Of a stretch of 11,835 nucleotides of DNA, positions 1 through 8,079 are shown one piece after another. Each line of letters starts with the position of its first letter. The first letter of the stretch is position 1. The DNA is from Clostridia bacterium (GTDB lineage Bacteria > Bacillota > Clostridia > RUG12999). The DNA lies in the NCBI GenBank assembly GCA_017502065.1, contig JAFVVU010000190.1:1-11835 (forward strand), read 5' to 3'. The notes under the pieces are model-generated. The model was given only the letters and a program-made list of their open reading frames with translations. It was not told where the DNA came from and did no database searches. Made by a program: the position numbers and the translations under genes.

Positions 1-2
1 CT

Positions 3-1409
3 TTTTTATTACCGTTTGAATATTCCGGTACGATTTTGCCCGACAGCGGTTTTTGTGCGGAAAAAACAATGACGGCAACAGCTATTCCGGCAGGGAAAAA
101 ATACGTTGCAGACTATGCAGCGTTTCAGTATTTTACACCTGAAGCACGAAGCCTGCTGTTTGGTGCAAAGCACGACTATTGTTACCCGCCCGAAAAGCTT
201 GAAAATGAAGCTTATATAATAGAAAAACAGGAAGGCAAAGGCCGTCCTGCAAAAACCTTTTCACTCCCGGTAACAAGAGTTCGTGTTCTTCTGCAGGATA
301 ACGGAGTGGGGCTGTTTATGCTTTCGGTGGAAAACCGTGACTATCCGGACATAAATGATATTGCATGGATTAATGAATACGGCAGAAGAATAAGCCTGCC
401 GTATCTTACAGAACCTCCGCATGAGGTTGCCGCCGAAAAAATATCGCTTTTTGGCAAATGCGCGGATTTTGTTAAGCTTTCCGAAGAGTATATTTCAACC
501 GGACACACGCCAAACGGCGATATAATTGAACCGGTCCGTGCGGTTATTGAAGATTTACTCGGTACTGAAGGTACAATAAAACCTATTATAGATGACAGAA
601 TGTTTGTGTGCTGCCTTATAAGAAACGAGGCTTTGAGCGCAACATTTAAAGATGACGGACTTTATACTTCGGAAGATGTTTACCGCCTTGCATTTGTTGA
701 TGCGGACGATGCATCCTGTCCGGGCGAAAGAATGCGCCGTGAAATTCTTGAGCGCTGTATTTATGACCGATGGGCACCATGGGGAACGGTTGATGTTGTA
801 ACCCACCATTCAATTTTCCGTCTTACCGGTGAATATGAAGGCATCATGAATTCGGTTATAAATCCGTTTAATGAAATGTATGTACAGCTTGCTGCAGGTG
901 CACTTCTGCAGCGTGCAAGCATAATGTATTTTTCAAACAAATGTGCACAGCTCAGCAGAAAAATAAATAATGCGCTTAATTCCAAAAAAGGCATAACTGC
1001 ACAGCTAAAACGTGAAATTGAAAAACTTAATGCAGAGTTTGCGGATGCCGGCAGCTGTATATTCCTTGACCAGCTTTCTGCACAGGAACAGGGAATGGAA
1101 GAATTTGATATGCTTCGCCGTGAACTTTATGTTGATACATCGCTTGAACGCTTAAGTGAAAAGGTTAAAGGCGTGTATGACCTTGCGCACATATATACCG
1201 AGCAGGAAGAAAATAATATGCTTAATTTCATAACATATCTCGGCATTCCGCTTGCAGCGGCAGAGCTTGTCCGGTCTGTTGCGGCGGCAGCAGTTCCGGA
1301 TGCAGGTGCATGGTGGCACGTTGCCTGGGCGATTATAGGCGCAGCGGCAGGAGTGTTAATATGTACGCTTGCAAAACCTATTGTACATAACATAAAAAAC
1401 AGGGATTAA
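3..1409 (+). CDS. Unrecognised protein with coiled coil and two C-terminal membrane segments (5' partial)
   Basis: The reading frame is open from the first in-frame codon at position 3, so the true start lies upstream of the window; the TTG at 36 has no supporting ribosome binding site. I do not recognise the family. The visible 469 residues are mostly soluble. A charged, probably helical or coiled-coil stretch is encoded at about 940-1190. It is followed by a hydrophobic segment starting MLNFITYLGIPLAAAELV (from 1218) and, after a short linker, a second one starting WWHVAWAIIGAAAG (from about 1311). A short basic tail ends at TAA 1407-1409. A soluble domain, then a helical stalk, then two C-terminal membrane helices recalls CorA-like transporters, but the diagnostic GMN motif after the first helix is absent, so transport function is not claimed. 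The gene is followed by a strong terminator and ends its own transcription unit. Confidence 0.8.
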   Translation, partial: FLLPFEYSGTILPDSGFCAEKTMTATAIPAGKKYVADYAAFQYFTPEARSLLFGAKHDYCYPPEKLENEAYIIEKQEGKGRPAKTFSLPVTRVRVLLQDNGVGLFMLSVENRDYPDINDIAWINEYGRRISLPYLTEPPHEVAAEKISLFGKCADFVKLSEEYISTGHTPNGDIIEPVRAVIEDLLGTEGTIKPIIDDRMFVCCLIRNEALSATFKDDGLYTSEDVYRLAFVDADDASCPGERMRREILERCIYDRWAPWGTVDVVTHHSIFRLTGEYEGIMNSVINPFNEMYVQLAAGALLQRASIMYFSNKCAQLSRKINNALNSKKGITAQLKREIEKLNAEFADAGSCIFLDQLSAQEQGMEEFDMLRRELYVDTSLERLSEKVKGVYDLAHIYTEQEENNMLNFITYLGIPLAAAELVRSVAAAAVPDAGAWWHVAWAIIGAAAGVLICTLAKPIVHNIKNRD

Positions 1410-1477
1410 TCCCTTAAATATTTCCTTACCCAATATCGGGAATTACGGTGACATCTGATCTAATCCGTTCTTTTTTA

Positions 1478-1515
1478 AAAAGTAAAGGCCTTTTTTCGAA
1501 AGGGTCTTTACTTTT
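1478..1515 (+). terminator. Strong hairpin terminator with UUCG loop
   Basis: The arm beginning AAAAGTAAAGGCC pairs with the arm ending GGGTCTTTACTTTT, giving about 17 base pairs including two G-U pairs, around a TTCG tetraloop at 1495-1498. Runs of T before (1471-1476) and after (1512-1515) make it plausible in both orientations. It closes the upstream membrane-protein gene. Confidence 0.8.
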
Positions 1516-1535
1516 GTCCGAAAATATGGTATATT
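1507..1535 (+). promoter_or_regulatory. Sigma-A-type promoter for the TSCPD/FakA-like/glycosidase unit
   Basis: The -35 box is TTTACT (1507-1512). After a 17-base spacer comes TATATT (1530-1535), preceded by TG at 1527-1528 (extended -10). The -35 box lies in the 3' arm of the upstream terminator hairpin. The predicted start site, near 1542, falls on the Shine-Dalgarno sequence itself, which would leave a leader of only about 13 bases. Confidence 0.6.
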
Positions 1536-1554
1536 AGCCGTGGAGGCGACGGAT

Positions 1555-1818
1555 ATGAAACATGAATACAAAACACGTGGCACCTGCGCTCAGATAATAC
1601 GATTTGAGCTTGACGGGGACACGGTAAGAGACATTGAATTTTACGGCGGATGCAACGGGAACTTAAAGGCTCTTTCAAAACTGCTTGAAGGTAAAACCGT
1701 TGATTATATTGAAGAAACGCTTCTTGGAAACGACTGCGGAGGCAGAGGCACATCCTGTGCGGACCAGCTTGCAAAAGCCGTACGAGCGGCACATGAAAAG
1801 GAGAATAAAAATGATTGA
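1555..1818 (+). CDS. Small TSCPD-domain protein (TIGR03905-like)
   Basis: This 87-residue protein carries the TSCPD signature, here TSCADQLAKAV at residues 66-76. Cysteines 11, 33, 61 and 68 fit the conserved cysteines of the family and could form a metal or redox site, which is inference. TSCPD domains occur alone in Clostridia and at the C-terminus of B12-dependent ribonucleotide reductases; the solo proteins have no established function that I know of. The ATG at 1555 is chosen because GGAGG (1542-1546) sits 8 bases upstream; the in-frame GTG at 1540 overlaps that site. The stop at 1816-1818 overlaps the next gene's start by 8 bases, which suggests translational coupling. Confidence 0.85.
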   Translation: MKHEYKTRGTCAQIIRFELDGDTVRDIEFYGGCNGNLKALSKLLEGKTVDYIEETLLGNDCGGRGTSCADQLAKAVRAAHEKENKND

Positions 1819-2062
1819 ATTTAAGTACGATACTCAGCTTCTCATTGAAGGCGAAGGTCTTGATGAAGATGCAATATACGATTATTTTGTGGAAAATTTT
1901 AAAGGAGACAGCCTGCTTGCAGTAGGCGGCGATGACCTTGTAAAAATCCACTATCATACCAACGAACCGTGGAAAGTGCTTGAATACTGCGCTTCCCTTG
2001 GCGAAATTTATGATATAGTAATAGAAGATATGGACCGTCAGGCACGTGGTCTTGACGGCTGA
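1811..2062 (+). CDS. Stand-alone FakA/YloV middle-domain-like protein (83 aa)
   Basis: The protein aligns by eye with the middle domain of FakA/YloV, the dihydroxyacetone-kinase-like ATP-binding subunit of fatty acid kinase. Matching stretches are KGDSLLAVGGDDLVKIHYHT (residues 31-50), NEPWKVLEYCASLGEIYDIVI and EDMDRQ. FakA proteins carry the near-identical pattern GDSLVVVGDDDLVKVHVHT, then IENM. No kinase (DhaL-like) domain and no C-terminal domain is present, so it cannot be a fatty acid kinase by itself. The histidine pair H47/H49 is kept, whereas the preceding Cys expected in a YCTEF-type motif is Asp7 here. AAGGAG at 1798-1803 lies 7 bases before the ATG. A regulatory or binding role is possible but not shown. 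Confidence 0.8.
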   Translation: MIEFKYDTQLLIEGEGLDEDAIYDYFVENFKGDSLLAVGGDDLVKIHYHTNEPWKVLEYCASLGEIYDIVIEDMDRQARGLDG

Positions 2063-2088
2063 GAGTAGTAGAAGAAGAGGTAGAATAA

Positions 2089-4128
2089 ATGAATTATAAT
2101 AAGCTGTTTTTAAACACAAAACGCACCGACCTTATCGGCAAAAATCTTTCAACCGTAACGGTCAGCGGTGCAGATATTGAGAATGAGGATAAATGGGATG
2201 CCCCTCGTTTTGCAATGCAGGGGAAATTCTGCTGCGGTCACGAAACCGAGCTTTCGGATATTCTCACTCTTGAAATTTCCGAAAATGGAACTCCGCTTGA
2301 GTTTGAACCCAAACGTAATAGCTGGACACCGGCATATCTTGAAACTTATTACAGATGTACTCCGCAAAAGGAGTATTATGCGCCTCACGGATGCATTTTT
2401 GCAAAAGAAACAAAGGCAATAACCGCAGGCGATGTGTTTGTTTCGGAAATGACCGTAGCAAACAATAAAAAAGAAAAAACAACACTTAAAATAAAACTTT
2501 CCTCACCGCTTGAATTCCTTGGAAATTCAATATATAAAGCGGCAGGAAAGGTGCTTGCCAATGCAACGGAAAAGAATCTTGAATTTGCTGGGTACATATG
2601 CCTTTTGGGATGTGAACCCGAATTTGAAATAACCCTTGCTCCTGAAGAAATTTATAAATTCAAATACGTTTTTGCATACGGTCTGTCGGAAGAGGCGGCA
2701 AAGGAAAAGGCAAACGAAGAGCTTGCAAAAAAGGACAGCTTTAAAGATAACGAAAATGCCATAAACAGTTGGTTTTCCGAAAACGTGCCTGCACTTAAAA
2801 CCGAAAACCGTATTTTAGAAAAAATATATTACTACAGATATCTGATGATATACATAAACTCTTTTACGCCAAGGGATGTTAATCCGGCGGATAAACTTCC
2901 CGGTGCGGTAATGTATGAAAACCGCTACGGCGGATGGTTTGACTGTGCGATTGCCCTGCCTGTGCCGCTTCAGATAAATGAAGCAAAATGGCTTGGAAAT
3001 GGCGAGCTTTCTGTATCGCAGATTGACCTCTGGACAGGCGGCGGAGTGTATATGGGATATATTCAGTACACACCTTATTCCATATGGGAATATTATGTAA
3101 ACCACAAAGACAAGGCATTGCTTGAGAGAAGCTATGAATTCTGCAAAGAATTTACATTAAAAGATTATGATGAAAAAAACCCTCTGCCCATACGTATTGG
3201 CAGCTGGCCAACGGGCGCGGAATATTCGGCATCGTTTTATCAGCACACCGAGCCGGCATGGGACTGGAGATGCGACAGCGAAGGGTATGCAAAAGAAGGG
3301 TTTGAAATTAGCGCCCTTTACAGACTTGATGAAATAACATATTTTGCGGCAAACCTTATGGCAATGCGCAATATGGCGCGCGTGCTCGGCAAACCGGACG
3401 AAGCCGATAAGTTTGAGAGCATCCTCAAAACCATTACAGAAAAAATAAAGGAAAATTTCTGGAACGAAAAAGATAAAATGTTCTACGATATTGATGTGAA
3501 ATCAGGTAAGCAGTGCGATGAAGCGGCGTGCTACAACAGCTATGCGCCGTTTGCATTTGGCATTATTGATGATGAAAAATATATTTCATGTTTCGATAAG
3601 CTTATGGATGAAAACTGGTTTGCTGATGATTTTAGCATAACAACTACGGCAAAAGATTGTCCGATATACTGGTTTGATAACCACATAGCAGGACCTACCG
3701 CATCAAGTCCGCAGAATCCGCATTTTTATTCGTGCTGCTGGAACGGACCAATCTGGCCGTATGCAGTAAGCCTTGTGCTTAATGCGCTTGGCGAAGCGGC
3801 AAAAAAATATCCGCAGTTGCAGGAAAAATGGCTTGTTATATTTGAAAAATATATGAATCTTCATTTCCTTAACGGCGACTTTAATGTTCCGTGTATCTTT
3901 GAACATTACCGCCCGGGCGAAGCAACCACATTTTCTAAACACGGCGATTATTTCCATTCCGCAGGCGTGGATTTGTTCATGAAATACTGGGCGGGAATTT
4001 CGGTTACGGAAGACGGCGTTACATTTGCACCGTTCACAACGGAAGAATTTGCGCTTGAAAACGTAAAAATAGGCGGAAAATCCTATACCTTCCGTCAGTA
4101 TGCCGACGGCAGAACAGAAATCGAATAA
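2089..4128 (+). CDS. Cytosolic trehalase/GH63-like (alpha/alpha)6-barrel glycoside hydrolase
   Basis: This 679-residue protein has no signal peptide or membrane segment, so it should act in the cytosol on an imported or internal sugar. The first ~235 residues are beta-rich and the rest resembles an (alpha/alpha)6 barrel of the trehalase/GH63 type. Visible motifs are GGWFD (281-285), TEPAWDWRCD (387-396), WNGPIWPY (551-558) and FEHYRPG (604-610). By comparison with GH37 trehalase, where a WD motif supplies the general acid, Asp392 is a candidate acid and Glu605 a candidate base. These assignments are inferred from motif resemblance. An alpha-glucoside substrate is likely, but neither the exact substrate nor the CAZy family can be read from the sequence. 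AAGAGG (2075-2080) precedes the ATG by 8 bases. It is the last gene of its unit, ending 6 bases before a terminator. Confidence 0.75.
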   Translation: MNYNKLFLNTKRTDLIGKNLSTVTVSGADIENEDKWDAPRFAMQGKFCCGHETELSDILTLEISENGTPLEFEPKRNSWTPAYLETYYRCTPQKEYYAPHGCIFAKETKAITAGDVFVSEMTVANNKKEKTTLKIKLSSPLEFLGNSIYKAAGKVLANATEKNLEFAGYICLLGCEPEFEITLAPEEIYKFKYVFAYGLSEEAAKEKANEELAKKDSFKDNENAINSWFSENVPALKTENRILEKIYYYRYLMIYINSFTPRDVNPADKLPGAVMYENRYGGWFDCAIALPVPLQINEAKWLGNGELSVSQIDLWTGGGVYMGYIQYTPYSIWEYYVNHKDKALLERSYEFCKEFTLKDYDEKNPLPIRIGSWPTGAEYSASFYQHTEPAWDWRCDSEGYAKEGFEISALYRLDEITYFAANLMAMRNMARVLGKPDEADKFESILKTITEKIKENFWNEKDKMFYDIDVKSGKQCDEAACYNSYAPFAFGIIDDEKYISCFDKLMDENWFADDFSITTTAKDCPIYWFDNHIAGPTASSPQNPHFYSCCWNGPIWPYAVSLVLNALGEAAKKYPQLQEKWLVIFEKYMNLHFLNGDFNVPCIFEHYRPGEATTFSKHGDYFHSAGVDLFMKYWAGISVTEDGVTFAPFTTEEFALENVKIGGKSYTFRQYADGRTEIE

Positions 4129-4134
4129 CAAATA

Positions 4135-4169
4135 AATGCTCTCTTATCCGAAAGAGAGCATTTTCTTTT
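4135..4169 (+). terminator. Rho-independent terminator after the glycosidase gene
   Basis: A perfect 11-bp stem pairs AATGCTCTCTT (4135-4145) with AAGAGAGCATT (4152-4162) around a 6-base loop. It is followed by a T-rich tail, TTCTTTT. This separates the glycosidase unit from the purine operon. Confidence 0.9.
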
Positions 4170-4176
4170 CAAAAAA

Positions 4177-4226
4177 TATGCGGATTTACCGCATAAATTT
4201 ATACAATATGTAATATTGATTTATGC
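4177..4226 (+). promoter_or_regulatory. Cluster of inverted repeats at the purE promoter (candidate operator)
   Basis: Three perfect dyads are packed here. TATGCGG (4177-4183) pairs with CCGCATA (4189-4195). GCATAAAT (4191-4198) pairs with ATTTATGC (4219-4226). Nested inside the latter, CAATAT (4204-4209) pairs with ATATTG (4213-4218). The right arms cover the -35 box at 4216-4221, a position suited to a repressor. The sequences do not resemble the Bacillus PurR PurBox, so the regulator is unknown. Confidence 0.5.
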
Positions 4227-4244
4227 TTATTTTTATAGTATAAT
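4216..4244 (+). promoter_or_regulatory. Purine operon promoter
   Basis: TTGATT (4216-4221) and a perfect TATAAT (4239-4244) are separated by 17 bases. The predicted start near 4251 gives a leader of about 36 bases before purE, too short for a guanine or other purine riboswitch. Control is therefore more likely at initiation. Confidence 0.8.
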
Positions 4245-4286
4245 ATATATAGTAATGTCCATTTTTAACGAAAGGCGGAAAAACAT

Positions 4287-4799
4287 ATGTCAAATACACC
4301 AAAAGTAGCGGTAATTATGGGTAGTGATTCTGATTATCCTACAGTTAAAGCAACCATTTCCACACTTAAAAGCTTTGATATTGAAACAACAGTTAATGTT
4401 ATAAGCGCACACCGCACACCTGATAAGGCAGCGGAGTTCGCTAAAAATGCAGATAAAAACGGGTATGATATTATAATTGCGGCAGCAGGAAAGGCAGCGC
4501 ATCTGCCGGGTGTTCTTGCGGCATTTACAGTTCTTCCTGTAATCGGTATTCCGATAAAATCCTCAACTCTTGACGGACTTGATTCCCTTCTTTCCATCGT
4601 GCAGATGCCGAAAGGAATCCCGGTTGCAACAGTTGCGGTTGACGGTGCAGACAATGCGGCAATTCTTGCAACGCAGATGCTTGCACTTAAATATCCTTAT
4701 CTTAAAGACAGACTTTATGATTTCAAGAAAGGACTTGAAGACGGCGTAAACAAAAAAGATGCCGAACTCCAGAAAAAGTTAGAAGAAGATTTTAAATAA
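4287..4799 (+). CDS. purE: N5-carboxyaminoimidazole ribonucleotide mutase / AIR carboxylase, PurE
   Basis: PurE forms 4-carboxy-AIR (CAIR) in de novo purine synthesis in the cytosol. The 170-residue length is normal for bacterial PurE. The signature motifs are GSDSD (12-16), SAHRTP (40-45, with His42 as the expected catalytic histidine) and AAAGKAAHLPG (65-75). The AAHLPG motif points to the class I, PurK-dependent form rather than class II proteins with an AGRSN-type motif. Lys69 stands where many class I enzymes have Gly. No purK is present in this window, so the carboxylation partner must be elsewhere or CO2 is used directly. AAAGGCGG (4271-4278) lies 8 bases before the ATG. It is the first gene of the operon. 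Confidence 0.95.
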   Translation: MSNTPKVAVIMGSDSDYPTVKATISTLKSFDIETTVNVISAHRTPDKAAEFAKNADKNGYDIIIAAAGKAAHLPGVLAAFTVLPVIGIPIKSSTLDGLDSLLSIVQMPKGIPVATVAVDGADNAAILATQMLALKYPYLKDRLYDFKKGLEDGVNKKDAELQKKLEEDFK

Positions 4800-4815
4800 T
4801 AAACGGGGGATTAAA

Positions 4816-6234
4816 ATGAGCTATAACAAAAGCAGTAAATTAAAAGAAGAGTGTGGCCTTTTCGGTATTTACGACAGACACGGCTACGATTGTGCACGAA
4901 TGATGTATTACGCACTTTACGCTTTGCAGCACCGCGGACAGGAAAGCTGCGGTATTGCCGTAAACGACGATAATAACATCTTCTGCCATAAAGACCTTGG
5001 TCTTGTGCAGGACGTGTTCAGTGATTTCGTTCTGTCACAGATTAAAGGAAACATCGCAATGGGCCACGTAAGATATTCCACAGCCGGCACCAACACAAGA
5101 GATAATGCACAGCCGCTGGTATCCAAATATGTAAAAGGAACACTTACCATTGCACATAACGGAAACCTTGTAAATGCGGACGAGCTTCGCGATTCTCTTG
5201 AAAAACAGGGTGCAATTTTCCAGGCAAGAAACGATGCCGAGGTTATTGCATATTTAATTGCACGTGAACGTCTTAATGCTCCGTCAATTGAAGAGGCGGT
5301 TGCAAATACAATCCCGAAACTTAAAGGTGCATTTTCACTTCTTGTAATGAGCCCGCGTAAGCTCATCGCAGTTCGTGACCCGCACGGAATGAGACCGCTG
5401 TGCATAGGTAAGCTTGAAGACAGCACATATGTATTTTCTTCCGAATCCTGCGGACTTGCGGCAATCGGTGCAGAGTTCATAAGAGATGTCAAACCCGGCG
5501 AAATTGTTATTGCCGACGGAACAGAAACCTTACGCACAATAGAAACACATTGCGGCGGCAAAAGTGCACTTTGTATTTTTGAACACATATATTTTGCACG
5601 TCCCGACAGTGTAATCGATGGACAAAGCGTGTACGATGCAAGAAGAGCGGTTGGACATGCACTTGCAAAAGAGCATCCCGTTGATGCAGACCTTGTATTC
5701 GGTGTGCCGGACTCCGGTCTTTGTGCGGCAATCGGATATGCCGAAGAATCAGGCATCCCGTACGGCTATGGTCTTATGAAAAACAGATACATCGGCAGAA
5801 CATTCATTCAGCCGTCACAGAGTATGCGTGAAAAAAGTGTTAATATAAAACTTGCGGCGGTAAAGAGTGCAGTTGAAGGTAAAAAGGTTGTAATGGTTGA
5901 CGACTCCATTGTACGTGGAACAACCATGAAAAACATTGTAAAAATGCTTAAGGATGCAGGCGCAAAAGAAGTACACGTTCGCATAAGTTCGCCCCCGTTC
6001 TTATGGCCGTGTTATTTCGGAACAGACATTCCGAACCGTGAAATGCTTATAGCATGCAAATACACAATTGAAGAAATCCGCCAGAGCATTGAAGCAGACA
6101 CACTTGGTTTTGTTTCCTGCGAGGCGCTTAAAACAATAGCAAAAGATTCTAAACTTGAATTCTGTGACGCGTGCTTTACGGGTAAATATCCGATGGAAGT
6201 GCCGATTATGAAAGAAATGGAAGGTAATAAATAA
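4816..6234 (+). CDS. purF: Amidophosphoribosyltransferase, PurF
   Basis: PurF makes 5-phosphoribosylamine from PRPP and glutamine, the committed step of the pathway. The first 12 residues form a propeptide ahead of the N-terminal nucleophile Cys13 (CGLFGIYD), as in Bacillus-type enzymes that are processed to expose the cysteine. The glutaminase domain fills the N-terminal half. The phosphoribosyltransferase domain carries the PRPP loop [12 protein letters not shown] (359-370). Cys253, Cys399, Cys450 and Cys453 lie in the contexts [14 protein letters not shown] and CDACFTG, which match the four 4Fe-4S ligands of the B. subtilis enzyme; the cluster is oxygen-labile in that family. The 472-residue length is normal. 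GGGGGA (4805-4810) is the ribosome binding site. The stop codon overlaps the purM start by one base (TAATG). Confidence 0.97.
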   Translation: MSYNKSSKLKEECGLFGIYDRHGYDCARMMYYALYALQHRGQESCGIAVNDDNNIFCHKDLGLVQDVFSDFVLSQIKGNIAMGHVRYSTAGTNTRDNAQPLVSKYVKGTLTIAHNGNLVNADELRDSLEKQGAIFQARNDAEVIAYLIARERLNAPSIEEAVANTIPKLKGAFSLLVMSPRKLIAVRDPHGMRPLCIGKLEDSTYVFSSESCGLAAIGAEFIRDVKPGEIVIADGTETLRTIETHCGGKSALCIFEHIYFARPDSVIDGQSVYDARRAVGHALAKEHPVDADLVFGVPDSGLCAAIGYAEESGIPYGYGLMKNRYIGRTFIQPSQSMREKSVNIKLAAVKSAVEGKKVVMVDDSIVRGTTMKNIVKMLKDAGAKEVHVRISSPPFLWPCYFGTDIPNREMLIACKYTIEEIRQSIEADTLGFVSCEALKTIAKDSKLEFCDACFTGKYPMEVPIMKEMEGNK

Positions 6235-7265
6235 TGAGTGAAGCTTATAAACTTGCAGGTGTTGACGTTGAAGCCGGCTACGAAGCCGTTAGACTTATGA
6301 AAGAACACGTTAAAAGAACATTCATCCCCGGCGTGCTTACAGATATCGGCGGATTCGGCGGCTCTTTCGAACTTCCGGAAGGATATAAAAAACCGGTTCT
6401 CGTTTCGGGAACAGACGGTGTTGGCACAAAACTGCGCATTGCATTTTTAACAGATAAACACGATACAGTAGGTCAGGACTGTGTTGCAATGTGCGTTAAC
6501 GATATAATCTGCTGTGGTGCAAAACCGCTCTTTTTCCTGGATTATATCGCAGTTGGACATAACTATCCGGAAAAGGTTGCAACAATCGTTAAAGGTGTTG
6601 CCGACGGATGTGAAAAAGCCGGATGCGCACTTGTTGGCGGCGAAACTGCTGAAATGCCCGGATTTTATGATCCCGAAGAATACGATATTGCAGGCTTTGC
6701 AGTAGGTATCGTTGAAAAAGATAAAATGATTGACGGCAGCAAAGTAAAAGCAGGGGACAAGCTTGTTGGTATTGCATCCTCAGGCGTTCATTCCAATGGA
6801 TTTTCTCTTGTAAGAAAGCTGTTCAACCTCAATAATGAGGGTGCTGCAACACGCCTTAATGAAGCTCCTGCATCACTTGGATGCACAGTTGGCGAGGCGC
6901 TTATCGCTCCAACAAAAATTTATGTGAAACCCGTTCTCGGACTTCTTGAAAAATTTGAAATAAACGCAATTTCTCATATCACAGGCGGCGGCTTCTATGA
7001 AAATATTCCGCGTATGCTTCCTGAAGGAACAAAAGCGGTTATCAACAAAGGTTCATGGGACATCCTGCCGATTTACGATATCATGAAAGAAATGGGCGGC
7101 ATCACCGAAAAAGATATGTATAACACATTCAACATGGGTATCGGTATGATTATGGCGGTTCGTCCGGAAATTGCCGAGGATGTTGTTAAAGAGCTTGAAG
7201 CATACGGCGAAAAAGCATACATAATCGGTGAAGTGGCTGAAGGCAACGGAGAAGTTGAAATATGA
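6234..7265 (+). CDS. purM: Phosphoribosylformylglycinamidine cyclo-ligase (AIR synthetase), PurM
   Basis: PurM closes the imidazole ring, converting FGAM and ATP to AIR. The 343 residues match the family length. The typical N-terminus [11 protein letters not shown] (5-15) is followed by the ATP-site motif [10 protein letters not shown] (58-67), then GGETAEMPG and HITGGG further on. It is translated from an ATG that shares its A with the purF stop; GGAAGG at 6219-6224 inside the end of purF is the ribosome binding site. It overlaps purN by 4 bases (ATGA), so PurF, PurM and PurN are probably translationally coupled. Confidence 0.97.
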   Translation: MSEAYKLAGVDVEAGYEAVRLMKEHVKRTFIPGVLTDIGGFGGSFELPEGYKKPVLVSGTDGVGTKLRIAFLTDKHDTVGQDCVAMCVNDIICCGAKPLFFLDYIAVGHNYPEKVATIVKGVADGCEKAGCALVGGETAEMPGFYDPEEYDIAGFAVGIVEKDKMIDGSKVKAGDKLVGIASSGVHSNGFSLVRKLFNLNNEGAATRLNEAPASLGCTVGEALIAPTKIYVKPVLGLLEKFEINAISHITGGGFYENIPRMLPEGTKAVINKGSWDILPIYDIMKEMGGITEKDMYNTFNMGIGMIMAVRPEIAEDVVKELEAYGEKAYIIGEVAEGNGEVEI

Positions 7266-7846
7266 AAAAAATAGGAGTTCTTGTTTCAGGCGGCGGCACT
7301 AATCTTCAGGCGCTAATTGATGCCGAAAAATCGGGCATCATAAAAAGCGGCAAAATTGTTACCGTTGTTTCAAATAAAGAGGGCGTTTATGCGCTCCAGC
7401 GTGCAAAAAATGCCGGAATTGAATCAGCGGTTATAACAAGAAAAGAACATGGCGCGGCTCTTTGCGATAAAATACTTGAATATCTTAAAGAAAAGCAGGT
7501 TGATGTGGTTGTTCTTGCAGGATTTCTTGCAATCCTTGAAGGAAAACTTCTTGAAGAATATAAGGACAGAATAATTAATATTCACCCGTCACTTATTCCG
7601 TCATTCTGCGGCGACGGATTTTACGGCCTTAAAGTGCACGAAGCGGCACTTGAAAAAGGCGTAAAGGTAACCGGCGCAACAGTACATTTTGTAAATGAAA
7701 TTACAGACGGCGGTAAAATAATAATGCAAAAAGCAGTGTATATTGAAGACGGCGACACCCCCGAAATATTGCAGAAACGTGTAATGGAGCAGGCGGAATG
7801 GGAAATTCTTCCCCTTGCAGTTGAAAAGGTTTGCTCCGAGCTTTGA
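7262..7846 (+). CDS. purN: Phosphoribosylglycinamide formyltransferase, PurN
   Basis: PurN transfers a formyl group from 10-formyltetrahydrofolate to GAR, giving FGAR. The 194-residue protein has the N-terminal [10 protein letters not shown] loop (9-18) for the phosphoribosyl substrate. It also carries the catalytic triad of the family: Asn106 and His108 in [11 protein letters not shown], numbered as in E. coli, and Asp149 in ITDGG, the equivalent of E. coli Asp144. Its start overlaps the purM stop by 4 bases. Its stop codon lies only 17 bases before the inverted-repeat element that splits the operon. Confidence 0.97.
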   Translation: MKKIGVLVSGGGTNLQALIDAEKSGIIKSGKIVTVVSNKEGVYALQRAKNAGIESAVITRKEHGAALCDKILEYLKEKQVDVVVLAGFLAILEGKLLEEYKDRIINIHPSLIPSFCGDGFYGLKVHEAALEKGVKVTGATVHFVNEITDGGKIIMQKAVYIEDGDTPEILQKRVMEQAEWEILPLAVEKVCSEL

Positions 7847-7862
7847 TATACCCCGAAATCTA

Positions 7863-7889
7863 AAGCCGAGTGGAGTAGACCCCCACAAG
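7863..7889 (+). repeat. Left terminal inverted repeat
   Basis: These 27 bases match the reverse complement of 8053-8079 at 25 positions; they differ at 7871 and 7886. The shared core is GGAGTAGACCCCCA. The repeat is GC-rich at its outer part, in contrast to the AT-rich interior. Confidence 0.9.
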
Positions 7890-8078
7890 GTTTAAAACCA
7901 AAAATTTTGCGTAATACTGCAGAAAATTCTGCAAATATACGCGAGTATTATTTTTGAATTTTCTTTGTCTTCCATCAAAATTTAAGGGGTTTAAACTCTT
8001 CGACCTTAAATGGGCGACAAATTACAAGGATGAAAATTTAACAAATTTAAGGCTTATGGGGGTCTACTCCCCTCGGCT
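7864..8078. mobile_element. MITE-like non-coding element inserted between purN and the IMP cyclohydrolase gene
   Basis: The 215-bp segment is bounded by long inverted repeats and has TAA at both outer edges (7861-7863 and 8079-8081), consistent with a 3-bp target duplication; a 2-bp TA duplication cannot be excluded. No open frame of useful length lies inside. The interior contains hairpins and repeated AAATTTAAGG blocks (7978-7987 and 8043-8052, inverted as CCTTAAAT at 8004-8011). Removing the element would leave an intergenic gap of about 40 bases, normal for this operon, which supports a recent insertion. No terminator-type T-tract follows the right repeat, so read-through is expected. The alternative is a structured intercistronic RNA rather than a transposed element. 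Confidence 0.75.
7912..7950. repeat. Internal nested hairpin of the element
   Basis: TAATAC (7912-7917) pairs with GTATTA (7945-7950). Within it, TGCAGAA (7918-7924) pairs with TTCTGCA (7927-7933). Such subterminal structure is common in MITEs and would also fold in the operon transcript. Confidence 0.65.
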
Positions 8079-8079
8079 T
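8053..8079 (-). repeat. Right terminal inverted repeat
   Basis: This is the reverse-complement partner of 7863-7889 with two mismatches. In the purine operon mRNA the two repeats could form a stem of about 27 bp enclosing the whole element, ending just before the ribosome binding site at 8086-8091. Confidence 0.9.

Noticed and set aside
36..38. TTG as start of the first gene
   Set aside because: The frame is open upstream to the window edge and no ribosome binding site precedes it, so the gene is 5'-truncated by the window.
1402..1413. Palindrome GGGATTAATCCC over the stop codon of the first gene
   Set aside because: It is short and isolated, with no promoter nearby; the real terminator lies further downstream.
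1508..2119. Antisense open frame (203 codons) across the two small genes
   Set aside because: The + strand genes here have family matches, ribosome binding sites and coupled starts; the reverse frame runs through the promoter.
4245..4286. Purine riboswitch in the purE leader
   Set aside because: The predicted leader is only about 36 bases and has no three-helix aptamer; no PurBox-like repeats were seen either.
4917..5756. Long antisense open frame (279 codons) opposite purF
   Set aside because: It mirrors a clearly conserved purF, has no ribosome binding site that stands out, and its composition is that of a shadow frame.
7601..7888. Antisense open frame overlapping the end of purN and the left terminal repeat
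   Set aside because: It is mostly a shadow of purN and has no transposase-like features, so it is not a gene of the inserted element.
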